This document shows positions 22,248-34,058 of a DNA stretch of 64,000 nt, piece by piece. The stretch spans positions 63,272,523 to 63,336,522 of the forward strand of contig CM055095.1 in NCBI GenBank assembly GCA_029204225.1, in the 5' to 3' direction. Source of the DNA: Diphasiastrum complanatum. Its lineage: Eukaryota > Streptophyta > Lycopodiopsida > Lycopodiales > Lycopodiaceae. A program made the position numbers and the translations under genes. How positions within the stretch are numbered: the stretch's first letter is position 1; each line of letters starts with the position of its first letter. The notes below the pieces were generated by a model. It ran no database searches and was not told where the DNA came from. It saw only the letters and a list, made by a program, of their open reading frames with translations.

Positions 22248-22298
22248 ATTCTGTGGAGCGCTGACCACGACAAATTTTTTTTGCAATGGCAGCCCACA
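22118..22298. mobile_element. Foldback element FB3 and adjoining half copy FB4
   Basis: FB3 (22118-22247) has the same plan as FB2 with more mismatches. FB4 (22251-22298) follows at once: CTGTGGAGCGCTG arm, AATTTTTTTTGC and GCAGCCCACAG, i.e. the outer arms with the inner hairpin deleted. Confidence 0.7.
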
Positions 22299-22484
22299 GA
22301 TCTTAGCAAAAATACAAAGCTTAACGTTAAAAAGGATGACAGATTGCATACCATTAAATGGTTGGATCTTGCTCTATTGCTGGCTGAATCTTCCTTTCTC
22401 TCTTGATCAGAAGCCCTTGCTCTCTCTGCCTTGTTTTGGTTTCCTGTCTTTTTGTTGTTCTATATCTCTTTCTCTCACTCTCTA

Positions 22485-22626
<142 letters not shown>

Positions 22627-22710
22627 GGCTCGCTCTCTCTCTCACCTCAAAATAAAACTTTCACTCTCTCACTATTGTTTTTCTATCTCTCGCGCCGTCA
22701 GTCTCTCTGT

Positions 22711-23345
22711 ACTGTGGAATAACAACTCTTTTTCTCTGTATGTGGAATAACAATTGGATGGATAACGGTATGAACTAACACTGGGTTTAGTTCATAATGC
22801 ATGCCAGGCTCTAATGGTCAGCGTGGCAGACACAAAAAGTTGTGAAATTTAATAGGAAGATATCCCACTGCCAGCAATCATTGCCTAAAGATAGTCGCTA
22901 GTAATCCAGCAATCAATGCCTAAAGATAGCCGCTAGTAATGAATGTCACGACATATGTATAGTTGTGAATATATGATAGTGTTATTGAGCTTTTCCCAAG
23001 AAAAAAATTTACCTTGAATTCTTCTAGGTTAATTTTTAAGCCTGGAGCGACATGTAGTTCAGTGGTCGTGAAAAAATATTTACCTCTGAAAAACAATAAA
23101 ATAGGTGTTTTCTCAAATTAGCCAATGATAAATTGTTGGTTTAATTTACGATCCTTAAGTTCTCTTTACCATCAATATTTATACATGGAAAAAACCATCC
23201 ATCGAGAAAATATAGCTATAGTGTAACCTACTACTTGCCTCAGATCTCAAATCTCATAAATGTAGATTTGATAGACGTTTCAATGTATGGTAGAACCTCT
23301 CCACGCTTCTTGAAATGCGAGTAGTTTGCAAAGCTTAGATCTCGA
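22711..23345. other. Intergenic
   Basis: A short duplicated motif (AGCAATCAATGCCTAAAGATAG, about 22863-22935) and AT-rich sequence; no gene supported. Confidence 0.4.
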
Positions 23346-23412
23346 TGATCTGCCTGTGTGGCGCTGGCCAATATTTGTATAGATCTGCCTGTGGGGCGCT
23401 GGCCAAGGCAAA
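23346..23412. mobile_element. Partial foldback copies FB5
   Basis: GATCTGCCTGTGTGGCGCTGGCCAA is followed 40 bp later by GATCTGCCTGTGGGGCGCTGGCCAA: two direct copies of one outer arm of the foldback family, without the inner hairpin. Confidence 0.65.
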
Positions 23413-23635
23413 TATGTGGTTCGTGTAAGCCATTATTAGCATTAATTCTCCTAGTTAACATTATCAATTTCAACTCAACATCTTTAACGTACCACTACAC
23501 ACTCTATGAAGTTGAACATTTACATATAAGCATAAGTTGCAACTTTCATTAGAGAAAGTATCGGAAGCAGAGTAGATACTGCTGCGTTGTACTTTGTAAA
23601 TATTTTCATTTAATATACAAAATTTTATTGTGTGT

Positions 23636-25941
23636 CTATTGCCTATTGGCTTGCATAAATTTGCATGCTTTTTGAAATTTTTTATAATCCGTCAATTTTG
23701 TATTATGACGAATTTGGATTCTTCTGTAAAACCATTGGAAAAGTTGCAGTATATAGTTGTTTTTTGTGCTAGTCCCGCCATGTTGTGTACTTTTATGAAA
23801 TTCCGCTCTTGCTTGCCACCAATGAGATTTTTCCATTCCTCGCGATGACCATATGCTAATAATTCCACTATTTCTTGCAAAGAATGTCGAATGATGCCGT
23901 AATATGTGCTGCATATCATAAAAACATAATCTAAATCAGTACCAAAAGTATCTAATTTAATTGCACATATTTGTCTATAGTAGTGTAACATCGAAATCTT
24001 ATCATATAATGTGTTATATGATCAACACCCCATGCACTTCGAACTGCATCCACAAATTCACTGGTTGTTTTTTGTATCATTTGTACATCAGTATTTGAAA
24101 ATTTATTTTTTCTCAAGTATTTCACCATGTTGTCTAATTTTTTCCAAACTTCTACTTTGTGTATACGAGCAGAACCTTCATCTTTGAAATCTTGAGTTGT
24201 TGTAATAATTTCTTTCTAAACCGAGTATTGAATCTTGGATTGTTTGCCAGAATAATTTGATAAAAATCTTCGAGCTTTGGATCCTCCAATGCTTGGCTTG
24301 CATGGAATATTTCCTGTTTTACCTTATAGCTTGTCCTCCTTTTATATTTTAACATGGCCTTTATGTAAGCCTGCTTTGGACAACACATCCTCTAATTTGG
24401 AAATAGCTTCCTTCACATAGGCCTCTGGCTTGGAATTCCATGCAAACAAAATGTATAATACGCACCTCTACATGCAATGTATAGATATGAACATTTTGAA
24501 GAGGAATCGGTAGTACAGGTTTCCAATTAGAATCTTCTCGATCTCTTGATATTCATGTACTCCTTGTCATGTCTTTTGATGTCTTCATGCAGTACAAACA
24601 AGGGTGTTTAGAGTTAGCACCATGGAATACATTGAACATGCATTTTAATGTCTTCAGATCTCTTGCTAAATGTCATTCAAAGTTGAAAGTGCCAATTCCA
24701 GAAATATTGAGTGGAACTCCCTCCATGTGATTTTTTATGGTGGCAGGATATGACGTTCTATTAAATATCCATGAGAGAATGTCATGGTCTTCTTTCATCA
24801 CACTGTAAGAGAATACAAAAACGTGATTAGCCCATAATATTAACACAGAGAAGATTTTCCAAATAAAATCCATATTAAAATGATTATCCCTATTGATTTT
24901 GCGAAGGGACTGCTATACCTGAAATGTTGCCAACCACCAGATATCAACACTAAACTTGAGGCCTTCTGAGTCTTCTGAATTTGAAAGTGCTCCATTCATG
25001 ATCGTGAGACTGACTCTTTTCATTTTTTGTCCTTTTATAATTTCAGACTCATCCAACTTGAGAACAACTATCAACTTGTTATTGACATTCTCATTTGTAA
25101 TACCGTAAAAATTTATGATGAATGTTAGTAACACAATAATGTCAATAAATAAATTGTTGGAATTGCTCTATGCTAGACTTTCTCCTTTTGACCAATACAC
25201 TTCATTAATATGAGATGGATTACCAACTATTGTCTGCATACCTTGGTTTAACATGTCTTTTTTTTTTTAAAAGATGAAATGGTCGTGGGATTGGAAACTT
25301 TTTAATACTTACCTGTGCAAATGCTTCCTTTATTATTTTAAACATTGTTGCATATGCTTCTCTACTAATGCTAGAAAAGTCACATGCCCCCTGAAGCAAT
25401 GTAGTGTCTAATATTTTTCCAACTTCATTCATAATGCTATCAGTAACTGAAGCCTTAATCTTTTTCATTTTGTTATTGTTTAACATTGATTTCATAGATT
25501 CAAAAGTCAAGATAGAGCCTAGTGAGTTTTCAATCAAAATCTCATCAGCCAAATGGTCTTCAACAACCAATGCTGATATGCATTGCAAACATAATGCTCA
25601 TGAAAATGTCATTTTGACACTCATAGTATTCACAACAATATAATAAGCAAATCAATAGAAAGTTGAAATGAATAAATAATAAAACTAGTGATTATGGATG
25701 AATCAAAAAGTTCAAGCAATATTTAATACCAAATAAGCATTGAATGAAAATCTGGATGTTGCAATGAACATGGATCAACATAATACAATGTTCCTGATGA
25801 CCATAAATCTACATGCTTTAGTTTTTCCTCTCTGTATCGGACCATATCAGAAGTTGTCAATTTGGGTTGCTTTGAATTTCTTGTCTTGAGTGGAGCATAT
25901 TCTGGTGACAGATCCACATGAAGATGATAAAGCTTTGTCAT
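23636..25941 (-). pseudogene. Decayed multi-exon gene, family not recognised
   Basis: Minus-strand pieces in order: 25941-25723 (LHVDLSPEYAPLKTRNSKQP, ending at a TTTG|GTATT donor); about 25610-25310 (QCISALVVEDHLADEIL...EAYATMFKIIKEAFAQ, then CAG|GTAAGTAT); about 25134-24915 (LDESEIIKGQKMKRV...DIWWLATFQ, then CAG|GTATAG); about 24811-24400 (KEDHDILSWIFNRTSYPAT, DLKTLKCMFNVFHGANSK, CLYC); about 24390-24005 (LEDFYQIILANNPRFNTR, WKKLDNMVKYLRKNKFSNTD, DAVRSAWGVDHITHYM); about 23990-23640 (WSSRGMEKSHWWQAR, QHGGTSTKN, LQLFQWFYRR). Exon borders with good splice sites show an intron-containing gene. Two in-frame TGA codons at likely Trp sites and at least two frameshifts show it is broken. The D..CxxC..H..E layout hints at a transposase-like RNase H fold with a zinc insertion; that is only a guess. 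Confidence 0.5.
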
Positions 25942-26339
25942 CAGTACAGTAGTATAGTAACAAACAATGCAATGACAATAACAAAGCTGGAGATGACGCT
26001 AATTACTTGTTTGACCCTGCTGGAGATAGAAATGGCACTAAGCACTTAATTGACCCTGGAGATAGAAATGGCGTAGGCTTTGTTTCAAAGATGTCACTCC
26101 TAATTCAAATTTTTGAGTGTTCCCAACTTTTGGGAGGGAACTATGGTTAAGCACCAGTGAAGTTTGATGTGACTAAACTAAGGTGCATTCATTTACAGGG
26201 AAGGTGGTGCGGGCATATGCGTGAAGAAGTTAGAAAATGATATTATAACTACTTTATAGTTTTTTTTCTCTATCCTACATGGCATTTCTTATCCCTCTTT
26301 GGGCCCATATTTTCTCTAATGGACTAACTTGTGTTTGAG

Positions 26340-26790
26340 AGCATACTCAGACTTGGATTTTGCAGGTGACAAGATGGATTTAAAATCCATAAGTTCTTTT
26401 GCTACATTCTTATGTGGAGGAATTATATCTTGGCTTTCAAAAAAACAAGATCCCTATCGTCATCTGAATCCGAGTGTACGGCATTGACAACAACCACCAA
26501 TGAGATCCTATGGCTCAAGAGACTTTTAATGGAGATTCATGTGATCAAGGTCAAGGAGATTCCATGCATTTATCATGATAATCAGGCATCACAACAACTT
26601 GCCATCAATCCTATCTTCCATGATCGAACCAAGCATATCGAGATTGCACACCATTTTGTAAGGGAGAAGGTGCAAGCCAAGGAGATCAAGCTTAATCATG
26701 TATCATCATCCGAATGTGTTTCTAATATTTTGACCATTGCCAAAGGAATCATTTATGAAGTTGAGATATGCACTTGGTGTTGTAGATAGA
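26340..26790 (+). pseudogene. Copia RNase H C-terminal fragment (element N)
   Basis: One frame gives the DLDFAGDKMD and WLSKKQ blocks, the next (26412-26789) SSSESECTALTTTTNEILWL, YHDNQASQQLA, IFHDRTKHIEI and HHFVREKV, the standard end of Copia RNase H. A frameshift separates them near 26445. Everything upstream (gag to RT) is missing. Confidence 0.88.
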
Positions 26791-26825
26791 TGTGCACTAG
26801 ATTTGCCAAGCTAGATTTTGAGGAG

Positions 26826-27295
26826 TGTTAAAATTGTCAAAATTCTAGCTTTGATCTATGATAATTTGTTCATAACTTGATCCCACGCATGTGGAGCCTG
26901 TTCCTACATGTGGATGTTAGGCCTAGATACATTTATTTTTAGTTAGATAGAAAAAGTCTTGATTTACACGTGTGAACTAGTGAAAAGCTAGTCAAGTTGC
27001 CATGTGGCACTCTATTATTGGTTTATCAAGCAATCCATGTGAATAATGGAGGGTTCCCACATGTGTACCTATTTGGAAAATATCAGTAGCTTGTATAGGA
27101 GTTGATTTTGTAAGTTTCTAAAAGTTAGGAAAATTACCACAAATCAAGGAAAATCATGGTGAGCCAATGGCATCAATCTAGGAATCAAAGAGGTTGGTGC
27201 TTATCTAGCATTGATTGGTGAATCTGAAATGATGTGGCATTTCCCACATGTGCCAGGCTTACTGAGTCAGCATATCAGGAAATGTACTTGATATA

Positions 27296-27360
<65 letters not shown>

Positions 27361-27670
27361 ATATAATTATATCATCATTGTGAATATCAAATTTGATGAG
27401 AGATCTTGATTTTGAGACAAATCCATGTTATTTCTACCATTTGTGTTGTGATTTTATGCATTGAATGCTATCCATTAGTAATGTACTTCACTCTCTATCC
27501 ATTGTCCATACAGTGATAGGTTTTCACATGTGTGAGGCCATTCATCCATTAGTTTGATCAATTTACATGTTGTTCTTGTAAGTTAAGTGCATAATTTTGA
27601 TGTAGATCAAGATCTAATCATTAGATTTGTGGATCAATTGTAGATACATTTCTGGTCCAAATTTCAAAAA
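26826..27670 (+). repeat. 3' LTR of element N
   Basis: Starts TGTTAAAATTGTC directly after the polypurine stretch TTTTGAGGAG (26816-26825) and resembles the other LTRs at the start (AAATTCTAGCTTTGATC) and in CACATGTG motifs. The right end (near CCAAATTTCA) is estimated, as there is no partner LTR. Contains the (AT)n array. Confidence 0.65.
27296..27358. repeat. (AT)n microsatellite in the element N LTR
   Basis: About 30 AT units, ending TCTATATAATTATA. Confidence 0.95.
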
Positions 27671-29405
27671 ATCTACACCCATTCTCGAACTCCTGCATGA
27701 TCACGTAGGAGCACAAGAATGGGTGATTTGACTAGGTCAGAGGCCCTCCTACTCTCACACTCCTCCGTGACCTTCTCTGATGATTTTTTGGAATGGTCTT
27801 CCTATGTTTGCAATAAACCTACATAGTTCAAAAAAAAAATGAACAAATAGAAAAATCACCAACTATAAAAATACACATAAGCAAATAAAGACACTTTATT
27901 CATTAAGCTTTTGGTACAAAATAGCCTTTTTCTCACTTGAGAATAGTGAAAGTTTTAAAATCTTTCATGCAAAAAGATGAGCATCAGACTCTTTGGAAAA
28001 TGGGTCAGTGGCCACTCCAATAAGTGACCTAGACTCAAACCCTGAGCTCAAATCATTCACAACTACATTTCTCAAAACACATTATGTCTTGTTGTACCAT
28101 TTTACTAGCTCCACTTGTGCAATGTGTTTGGACAATGCTTTGCACTTTAGATGTTCCTCATCTCTATTTGGACTATACTTTTGGCTAATGCAGTTACATA
28201 TGTACTACTCCGAGAAGTGTCCAATGTAGTGAGCCAAGGAAACACCCTTAGAATCAGATTCCTTGGCTTTTCTCACTCCCTTTGCTCTAGCTGCATCAGT
28301 ATTGATCTCAAAAGCACCATCGACTTCTACAGTGTCACTGCAGTTTATGCTTCATTGCTACCTCTCCAGTTAAGTGAATTTGTACCCCACTGGATCGGAG
28401 AAACTCACCTAGGGAGGGGGGGTTGGCATTTCGGAGCTCTGGCGGAATTTTGCAATCTCCTCTTTTGGACATAGCTTCTTAGAAGTGTCATTAGTCTTGT
28501 GTGATCATACATATTGGCTCCATTCTGCAATTTCAAGAGTGCACTTAGTAGTTCGTCCTCCCTCGGGTGGAGGACATGTTGAAGGTCATGAAAAAAAAAA
28601 TGTACTCTTTACCATTGATGATGATTGGAGAAAGGCTCCTGATTTGTAGCAATGTTTTATTTGCCTCACTATCCTTTGAAGATTTTTGCAAGGAGAGTGC
28701 TTTTCCTTCTTCATTTATTGGCTACTCATCCTTAGCCTCGTTCATTTCATAGCATAAAGTGGCCTCCTTTGATTCAGTAGGCGTTGGAATAGACGTATGT
28801 TCAAAAAGCAAAAAAAACAAAGACTATCTCACATCATATTTTGCGTTGCCAATATTGTTGCAATGTTGGGACCCTTCTATATAATAATGCAAGCGCAAGG
28901 AGAGATGGAGAGAAGAAGGCAGAGGTCGAGGAGCTCCCACCACCATTTTTGAATGGTGTGTAGAACTTCACTAACTTATGAGTGATGGTTCAAGGATCAA
29001 AACACGCTGAGTCCAAAAGTTTGGGCTCCAAAATTTAGAAGGCAAAACATTTTTGCATGATAGACAAGCTTTCAAACATACAACAATAAGGAGGAAAACT
29101 TAAAAGACTCCCCAAGATCAGTGTTCGGGAAAGTCGGCATTCTTAAGGAATGGAACCGACATCCAAAAAATCGACAACTACAAAATTTTGCAAATTTTTT
29201 AGATGATAAATTTGAGATTTATAAGAGAAAACCGGCAAGTAGAAGCATACCCCCTGTTAGTAGCCGGAATACTCTTTAAGATATGAGATTTTTGACGAAA
29301 ACCTCAAAAAAATTTCACGAACACTACCCCAAGATTGGTTATCAGGTTTGTAAATTATGTGTTGTCCAAAACAAAAATTTTATTCAAGAAGAAAAAAAAA
29401 TGGTT
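27671..29405. other. Intergenic, no feature seen
   Basis: Short unconvincing ORFs only (e.g. 27993-28229 and 28151-28474). No motif, LTR or RNA gene recognised. Confidence 0.35.
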
Positions 29406-29830
29406 TATGCCAGACAGGCGCGCGCGCGGGAGTCGGCAGACTCGGCATCCGGGCGGCCGCCCCGTCAAAAGCAACTGGAGTGCGGACTCCGGCGGCCGGC
29501 TGTCCGGCGGAAGCGCGGTGTAGACTAATGATTTGATGCGAGAATGTGGGGTCAGCGAGTGCCGGCAACCACACAAACCGTGCCTCCGAACTTCAAAGAA
29601 GGAACGGCCGCCGGTCCGCCGTCCGGCCACCCGACAAAACTCTATAGCTAGCGGCCCAGCGGGTGCACGCGCAGGACCGGCAACGCAGGGTCCCGAATAC
29701 CGGACGCCTGTCGCCGGTTGGCGATCGACTGAGCAGGTTGCCGTGCCGGCCCGTGTTCCCACGTGCACCCCTTCTTCAGACTTCAGACTCAAACCTCAAC
29801 CGTCAGTACCAGGTAAAGTCTAGAACCCGC
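29406..29830. other. GC-rich patch in AT-rich DNA
   Basis: Abrupt change to GC-rich sequence with runs such as GGCGCGCGCGCGGG and CGGGCGGCCGCCCCG and several CCGGC motifs. Overlapping ORFs on both strands (29355-29792 minus; 29533-29823 plus) are Arg/Pro/Gly-rich and look compositional. Could be a captured gene fragment or the GC-rich start of a transposon; unresolved. Confidence 0.4.
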
Positions 29831-31232
29831 AGGCCTGAGAATTGCAAGCTGCAAAATTCAAATCCTTTCAAATTTTTTTTTCCTCAATCCTTTAACTTTC
29901 AAACCTTGTGCTTATTCTTTTCATTTTTGGGCAGCTTAGAAAGCAAAATGTGTGAGTGCTTGTTTTCTTGACTTTTTGCTTTCTTTAGTGCTTCCATTGC
30001 ACCCGCCAACCTTGCTCATTTTGTCATGCACTACCTTTGATCGTAAAATGCTACATGGCTTCTCGAGAGTGGAGAAAACAAATCCAACTGTTGATTACGC
30101 TTCATAAAATTAGGTCCTTTTGCTTTTCAATAGGAGTATCATTAACTCAGTTATATTATTATCTACTGTTGCAAATTTTAAGTAAAGGTTTCTATACACT
30201 TTTCGATTGCCAACTAGAATCAACTACAACAGCTCTCCAAATAATAGAAGTTTTACATTCTACAAATTCTTAGATAGCTGAATAAATCTCCATGTACTTA
30301 AATGGAGATTCATCATTAAAAAATAATCATTTAATTTTTGTATAATGTATTAGCTATGCACAAGGTGTATGGTAATTTTCAAATATTTATGATAATTATT
30401 TATAATCTCCTTTAACATTCACTAGAATATTTTTTTTAGTCTGATTTTTTTCAGTCATTGTCTCACTACATGTCAGTCTTTTTCTCTCTCTTTTTTACTA
30501 CCATAAGTTTCAAGATGTCTTTTACACCACTTGAGCAAAAAATTGTCATTTTTGTCTTCGATGCTTTGAAATGAGAAGAGTTATATTCAACATGGAGAAG
30601 AAACCAAATCATCCAAAATTTTAAAATTGTTAATCTTGTGCTTAGCAAGGAGAGAAAAACATATCATGTCTCTAAATAAACTTTAAATTAATAAGGACCT
30701 TATCCTTTGAGTTCAAAGTATAAAGCATTTAGCTTTATTTTTGCAATTGAGGACAATAACATGGGCTTTCTGAGTTTTCATAAATAATTTGTGTTTGAAA
30801 TATGAATATTATATTAGATATTAACTATTTGATACTTATTCAATACCAGTGCAAAACTAATTTTCTAAAAACATAAGAACGTGAAATTTTATATCCATTT
30901 TCGCTAGGGAGAGTTGTCCATTATCAACTTTGAAAAGAAAATTGACAATTAACTCAATTGAGATGATCCCCTACATATTTTTGCATTGAAAAATATCCAT
31001 ATTTATAGCAATGGGCTTTAATATTTGGGAGACTAGGTAGGCTTTTATTTTTAATTGGTCTTGCCTTGAACAAACTGGTCTTTTATTTCAAACTTCTCCC
31101 ACTTATCAAAAGTTTATTTACAAGTGACCAAACTCAAAAAACCAAAACACATTGAATAAGAAATAAGTAAAAGTTTAGAAATATTTGACACTACATTTTT
31201 CAAAGAAAATTAATCATGCCAAACATTATAGC
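29831..31232. other. Intergenic, AT-rich
   Basis: No ORF with a recognisable motif on either strand; no repeat seen. Confidence 0.4.
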
Positions 31233-31322
31233 AAAACTATTTCCACCATAGGCTGGGAAGATTGGTCCATATGAGGATATTGGTAACGATGACGTTCTAA
31301 ATGACATGAATTCAGTTGCTCA
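31233..31322 (-). repeat. About 90 bp repeat, also at 38198-38288
   Basis: ACTATTTCCACCATAGGCTG...GACATGAATTCAG occurs here and at 38198-38288 with only a few differences. On the minus strand it encodes part of the open frame DQSSQPMVEIV seen at 38.1 kb. It lies just outside the proposed 5' LTR of element G. Confidence 0.75.
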
Positions 31323-31773
31323 TTTGTTAGATTTCTTATGCTCAGCCTTAAGCAAATCGTTCAAGTAATGAGCATCCTGAAAACCGAAGGCCAACTACAT
31401 GTTTTCGGACCTTTAGAATCCATTTCAGGCCCACTTCGCCTTTTTCACATTTTCTCTGCCTTCGCTCTAGAGGCACCTTTGGGATTTACATGCCTTCAGT
31501 CTAAGGGCACCTTCGAGTTTTTGCTACATTGGCAAACCGACGTCGCCAACTTATCATAAACCCTAAAACAAATGGACAAACAAATATCCTAAGGGCGGTT
31601 ACCAACCTTTGTACATATACAAAACTAGAGTAAACGATAGTTAAGGCTTATAGATATTTGTCTCTCAACACTTGTATATATATATATACTAGCTGAATCA
31701 AGCTATGTAAGTGTTCTTTTTCAATCAGAGTTATCTGTAGCCAGCGTTATCATGCTCAACAAGCTCAACTTAT

Positions 31774-32467
31774 TGTGAAGAATTTCCAAAAATTGGCAAA
31801 TCTAGCTTGATCAAAAACCATGTAGTATAATGTAAATTTTGTACATAAGTGGATTCCACACATGTGAGGCCAAGATGCCACATGGCAATCCACTCCTAAT
31901 GTAGGTTAGGTCAAGTCCATAGGGTTGGTCATGTCATTTTGGTAGTGATTCCTAGTTTATAGGACCTAAATCCTAGATTTAAGGTGAAAATTTGACCAAC
32001 TAGCTATCTACCAAGCATGACTCTAGGAAATAGACTAGGGTTTCATTTTAGGGCAAAAAGGCTGAGTTAACTTCCTTATTACATCCTGGAAATCCACCTA
32101 ACTTCAAGAAGGAAGTCGAATTTGCTATGTATTCCAAGCTCCCATAGTGAGAAGATAGAATATTTTTGGAGCTCATTGGCAATCTCAAGCTAGTCCACTA
32201 TGTACATTGAGTTTTTGTGATCCAAATGAAACCAAATCAATTTCTACTTGTTTCTCAGGTTGAAGGCCGTACTACAGCCTGACGTGTGGGCTCGGATTTC
32301 AATGTTGATCAATGCTTTTGATTGTTAATGCTTGTTGTTTGTCAAATTGCCAATCTAGATCAACTTTTTTGTGTCAAGTTTTTTGATAGATTGTTAAGCA
32401 AGCATCCAATCACTCTTGTGGATCTTTTATAGATCCATTTATGGTCCTAAAGTACAGTACTTTCACA
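31774..32467 (+). repeat. 5' LTR of element F
   Basis: Starts TGTGAAGAATTTCC and ends AGTACTTTCACA. Matches 35598-36286 nearly throughout. Confidence 0.92.
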
Positions 32468-32480
32468 TGGTATCAGAGCC
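32468..32480 (+). other. Primer-binding site of element F
   Basis: TGGTATCAGAGCC immediately after the LTR. Confidence 0.93.
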
Positions 32481-33252
32481 AAGTACAAGAAAATAAGCCA
32501 TTGATCTAATGCAAATCCATTTTTAGCAAGTTTTGGTGCTAAAAACTAGTATCGAGAGGGCAAGCTAGAATCTTGATTTCGGTGAGGAGATTTGATCCCA
32601 AACTTGGTAGGGGTCCAAATCCGTACTTTCCACATGTGTGGGCACCTCTGAACCTGCATTTAATGCACGATATTCATTTGATCCAAAGAAATTCAATTTG
32701 TGAGCTTTTGATGTAATTTTTGGTGAAAATCTTAAGATAAGCTACCAAGATTGAGTGCCATTGATTAGATTTGACATAGGGTCATGAGATCTAATTAATA
32801 TAGGCTGAAATCATGTCCTCTAAACTTGTTTTACAGGTCTTGAAAGTACATCAAAAAGTGTGAGGGAGATTTAGTCATGTTATTGTCCAAAATAGCCAAA
32901 ATTGACAAGATTTGATTGTAAGATGATTTCACATCATCTTATCTTCATTCCAACTTTGTGAGGGAGTGCTAGAACTGAGATTATAAGTCCATTTGTTGGA
33001 TAAGGAATCTAATTTGAGTGAAACACTACAAGAGAGAGACCTTAGTGAGTTCCTAAAGACAATCAAATCCATTTCTTGGCAAGATTTGTTAAAAAGTAGT
33101 TTTCACTTCATCTTATCTTCATTCCAACTTTGTGAGGGAGTGATAGAATTGTGATTATAAGTCCAAATTTGAGTGAAACACTGCAAGTGTGAGACCTTTT
33201 TGAGTTTCAAGTCAATCAAATCTATTTCTTGTGTATAGAAGTCTCTAGTAAG

Positions 33253-34058
33253 ATGGGATCTGTTGGAGCATACCTTCTAGAAGCTAGTGAAAGATTGAAC
33301 TCTACAAAGTATGCATTTTGGAAGGTTAGGATGGAGTCACTTTTGGTGCTCCAAGACCTTTATGAGTTCTTGATTGAAGATGAAGATGAACCTCTAGGTG
33401 CACAAGAGTTAGCTATATACAAGAAGAGATCTAGGCTTGCACTTCATTGCGTGAAGATGAATGTGAGCAATGATTTGTTGAGAGAAGTATCAACATGTAC
33501 TAGTGCTAAAGAGGCTTGGGAGTCTTTAAATCAATCTATGAATCGAGTAACACTTCAATAATTCTCATGCTTAGGAATCAGATTCTGCAAAGCATGAAGA
33601 GAAGTGAGGAGAGTGCACAGGATTATGTACTCAGAATCAAGTCTCTAGATAGAGAGTTGGCTTCCATTGGAGAGAAGATTCATGATGGAGAGCTTGTACA
33701 AATTGTCCTTAATGGTCTAGGAGATGACTTTCCAAATTTGGTCCAAAGTTTTGCCATCCAAGACACTTTGCCAACTATAGAAAAACTTCATAGTGTATTA
33801 GTGGCTGAAGAGTGTAGGATGCTCCACACCAAGGCAAGAATGAGTTCATTGTCATTGAAGGATGGAGATGAAAAAGCCAATTTCTCATTCAAGGGCAAAA
33901 AGAAGACTAATGGAAAGAAGAAGCATCCCAAGGAGGCCAAAGAAGAGGATGATGCATCAAGCTCAAAGGACAAGTCAAAGCATAAATGCTTCTTTTGTGG
34001 AAAGAAGGGGCATTATGTATCTGAATGCTACAAGAGGCTAAGAGCACAAGTGGAGTAG
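33253..34058 (+). pseudogene. Element F gag with zinc knuckle
   Basis: ATG at 33253. Gag blocks: YAFWKVRMESLLVLQDLYEF, RLALHCVKMNVSNDLLREVS, SAKEAWES, then after a frameshift between 33515 and 33545 FKSIYESSNTS, LRNQILQSMKRSEESAQDYV, LVQIVLNGLGDDFPNLVQSF, a Lys-rich stretch and CFFCGKKGHYVSECYK (complete CCHC). Ends at a stop after the knuckle. Apart from the one frameshift it is well preserved. Confidence 0.88.

Noticed and set aside
20736-22298. Foldback repeats considered as a CRISPR array
   Set aside because: Palindromes of 130 bp at irregular spacing with long non-unique intervals, in a plant nuclear context; no cas genes.
27993-28474. Two overlapping ORFs at 28 kb considered as a small secreted protein
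   Set aside because: Frames overlap, hydrophobic stretches are short, no start context or splice evidence.
29355-29823. 145-codon and 96-codon ORFs in the GC-rich patch
   Set aside because: Mutually overlapping and compositional; not enough to call a gene.
31338-31559. 73-codon ORF in the element G LTR
   Set aside because: Lies within an LTR; no domain.
32468-32480. TGGTATCAGAGCC sites considered as tRNA gene 3' ends
   Set aside because: They lie against LTR ends and lack tRNA A/B boxes; they are primer-binding sites. No tRNA or rRNA gene was seen in the window.
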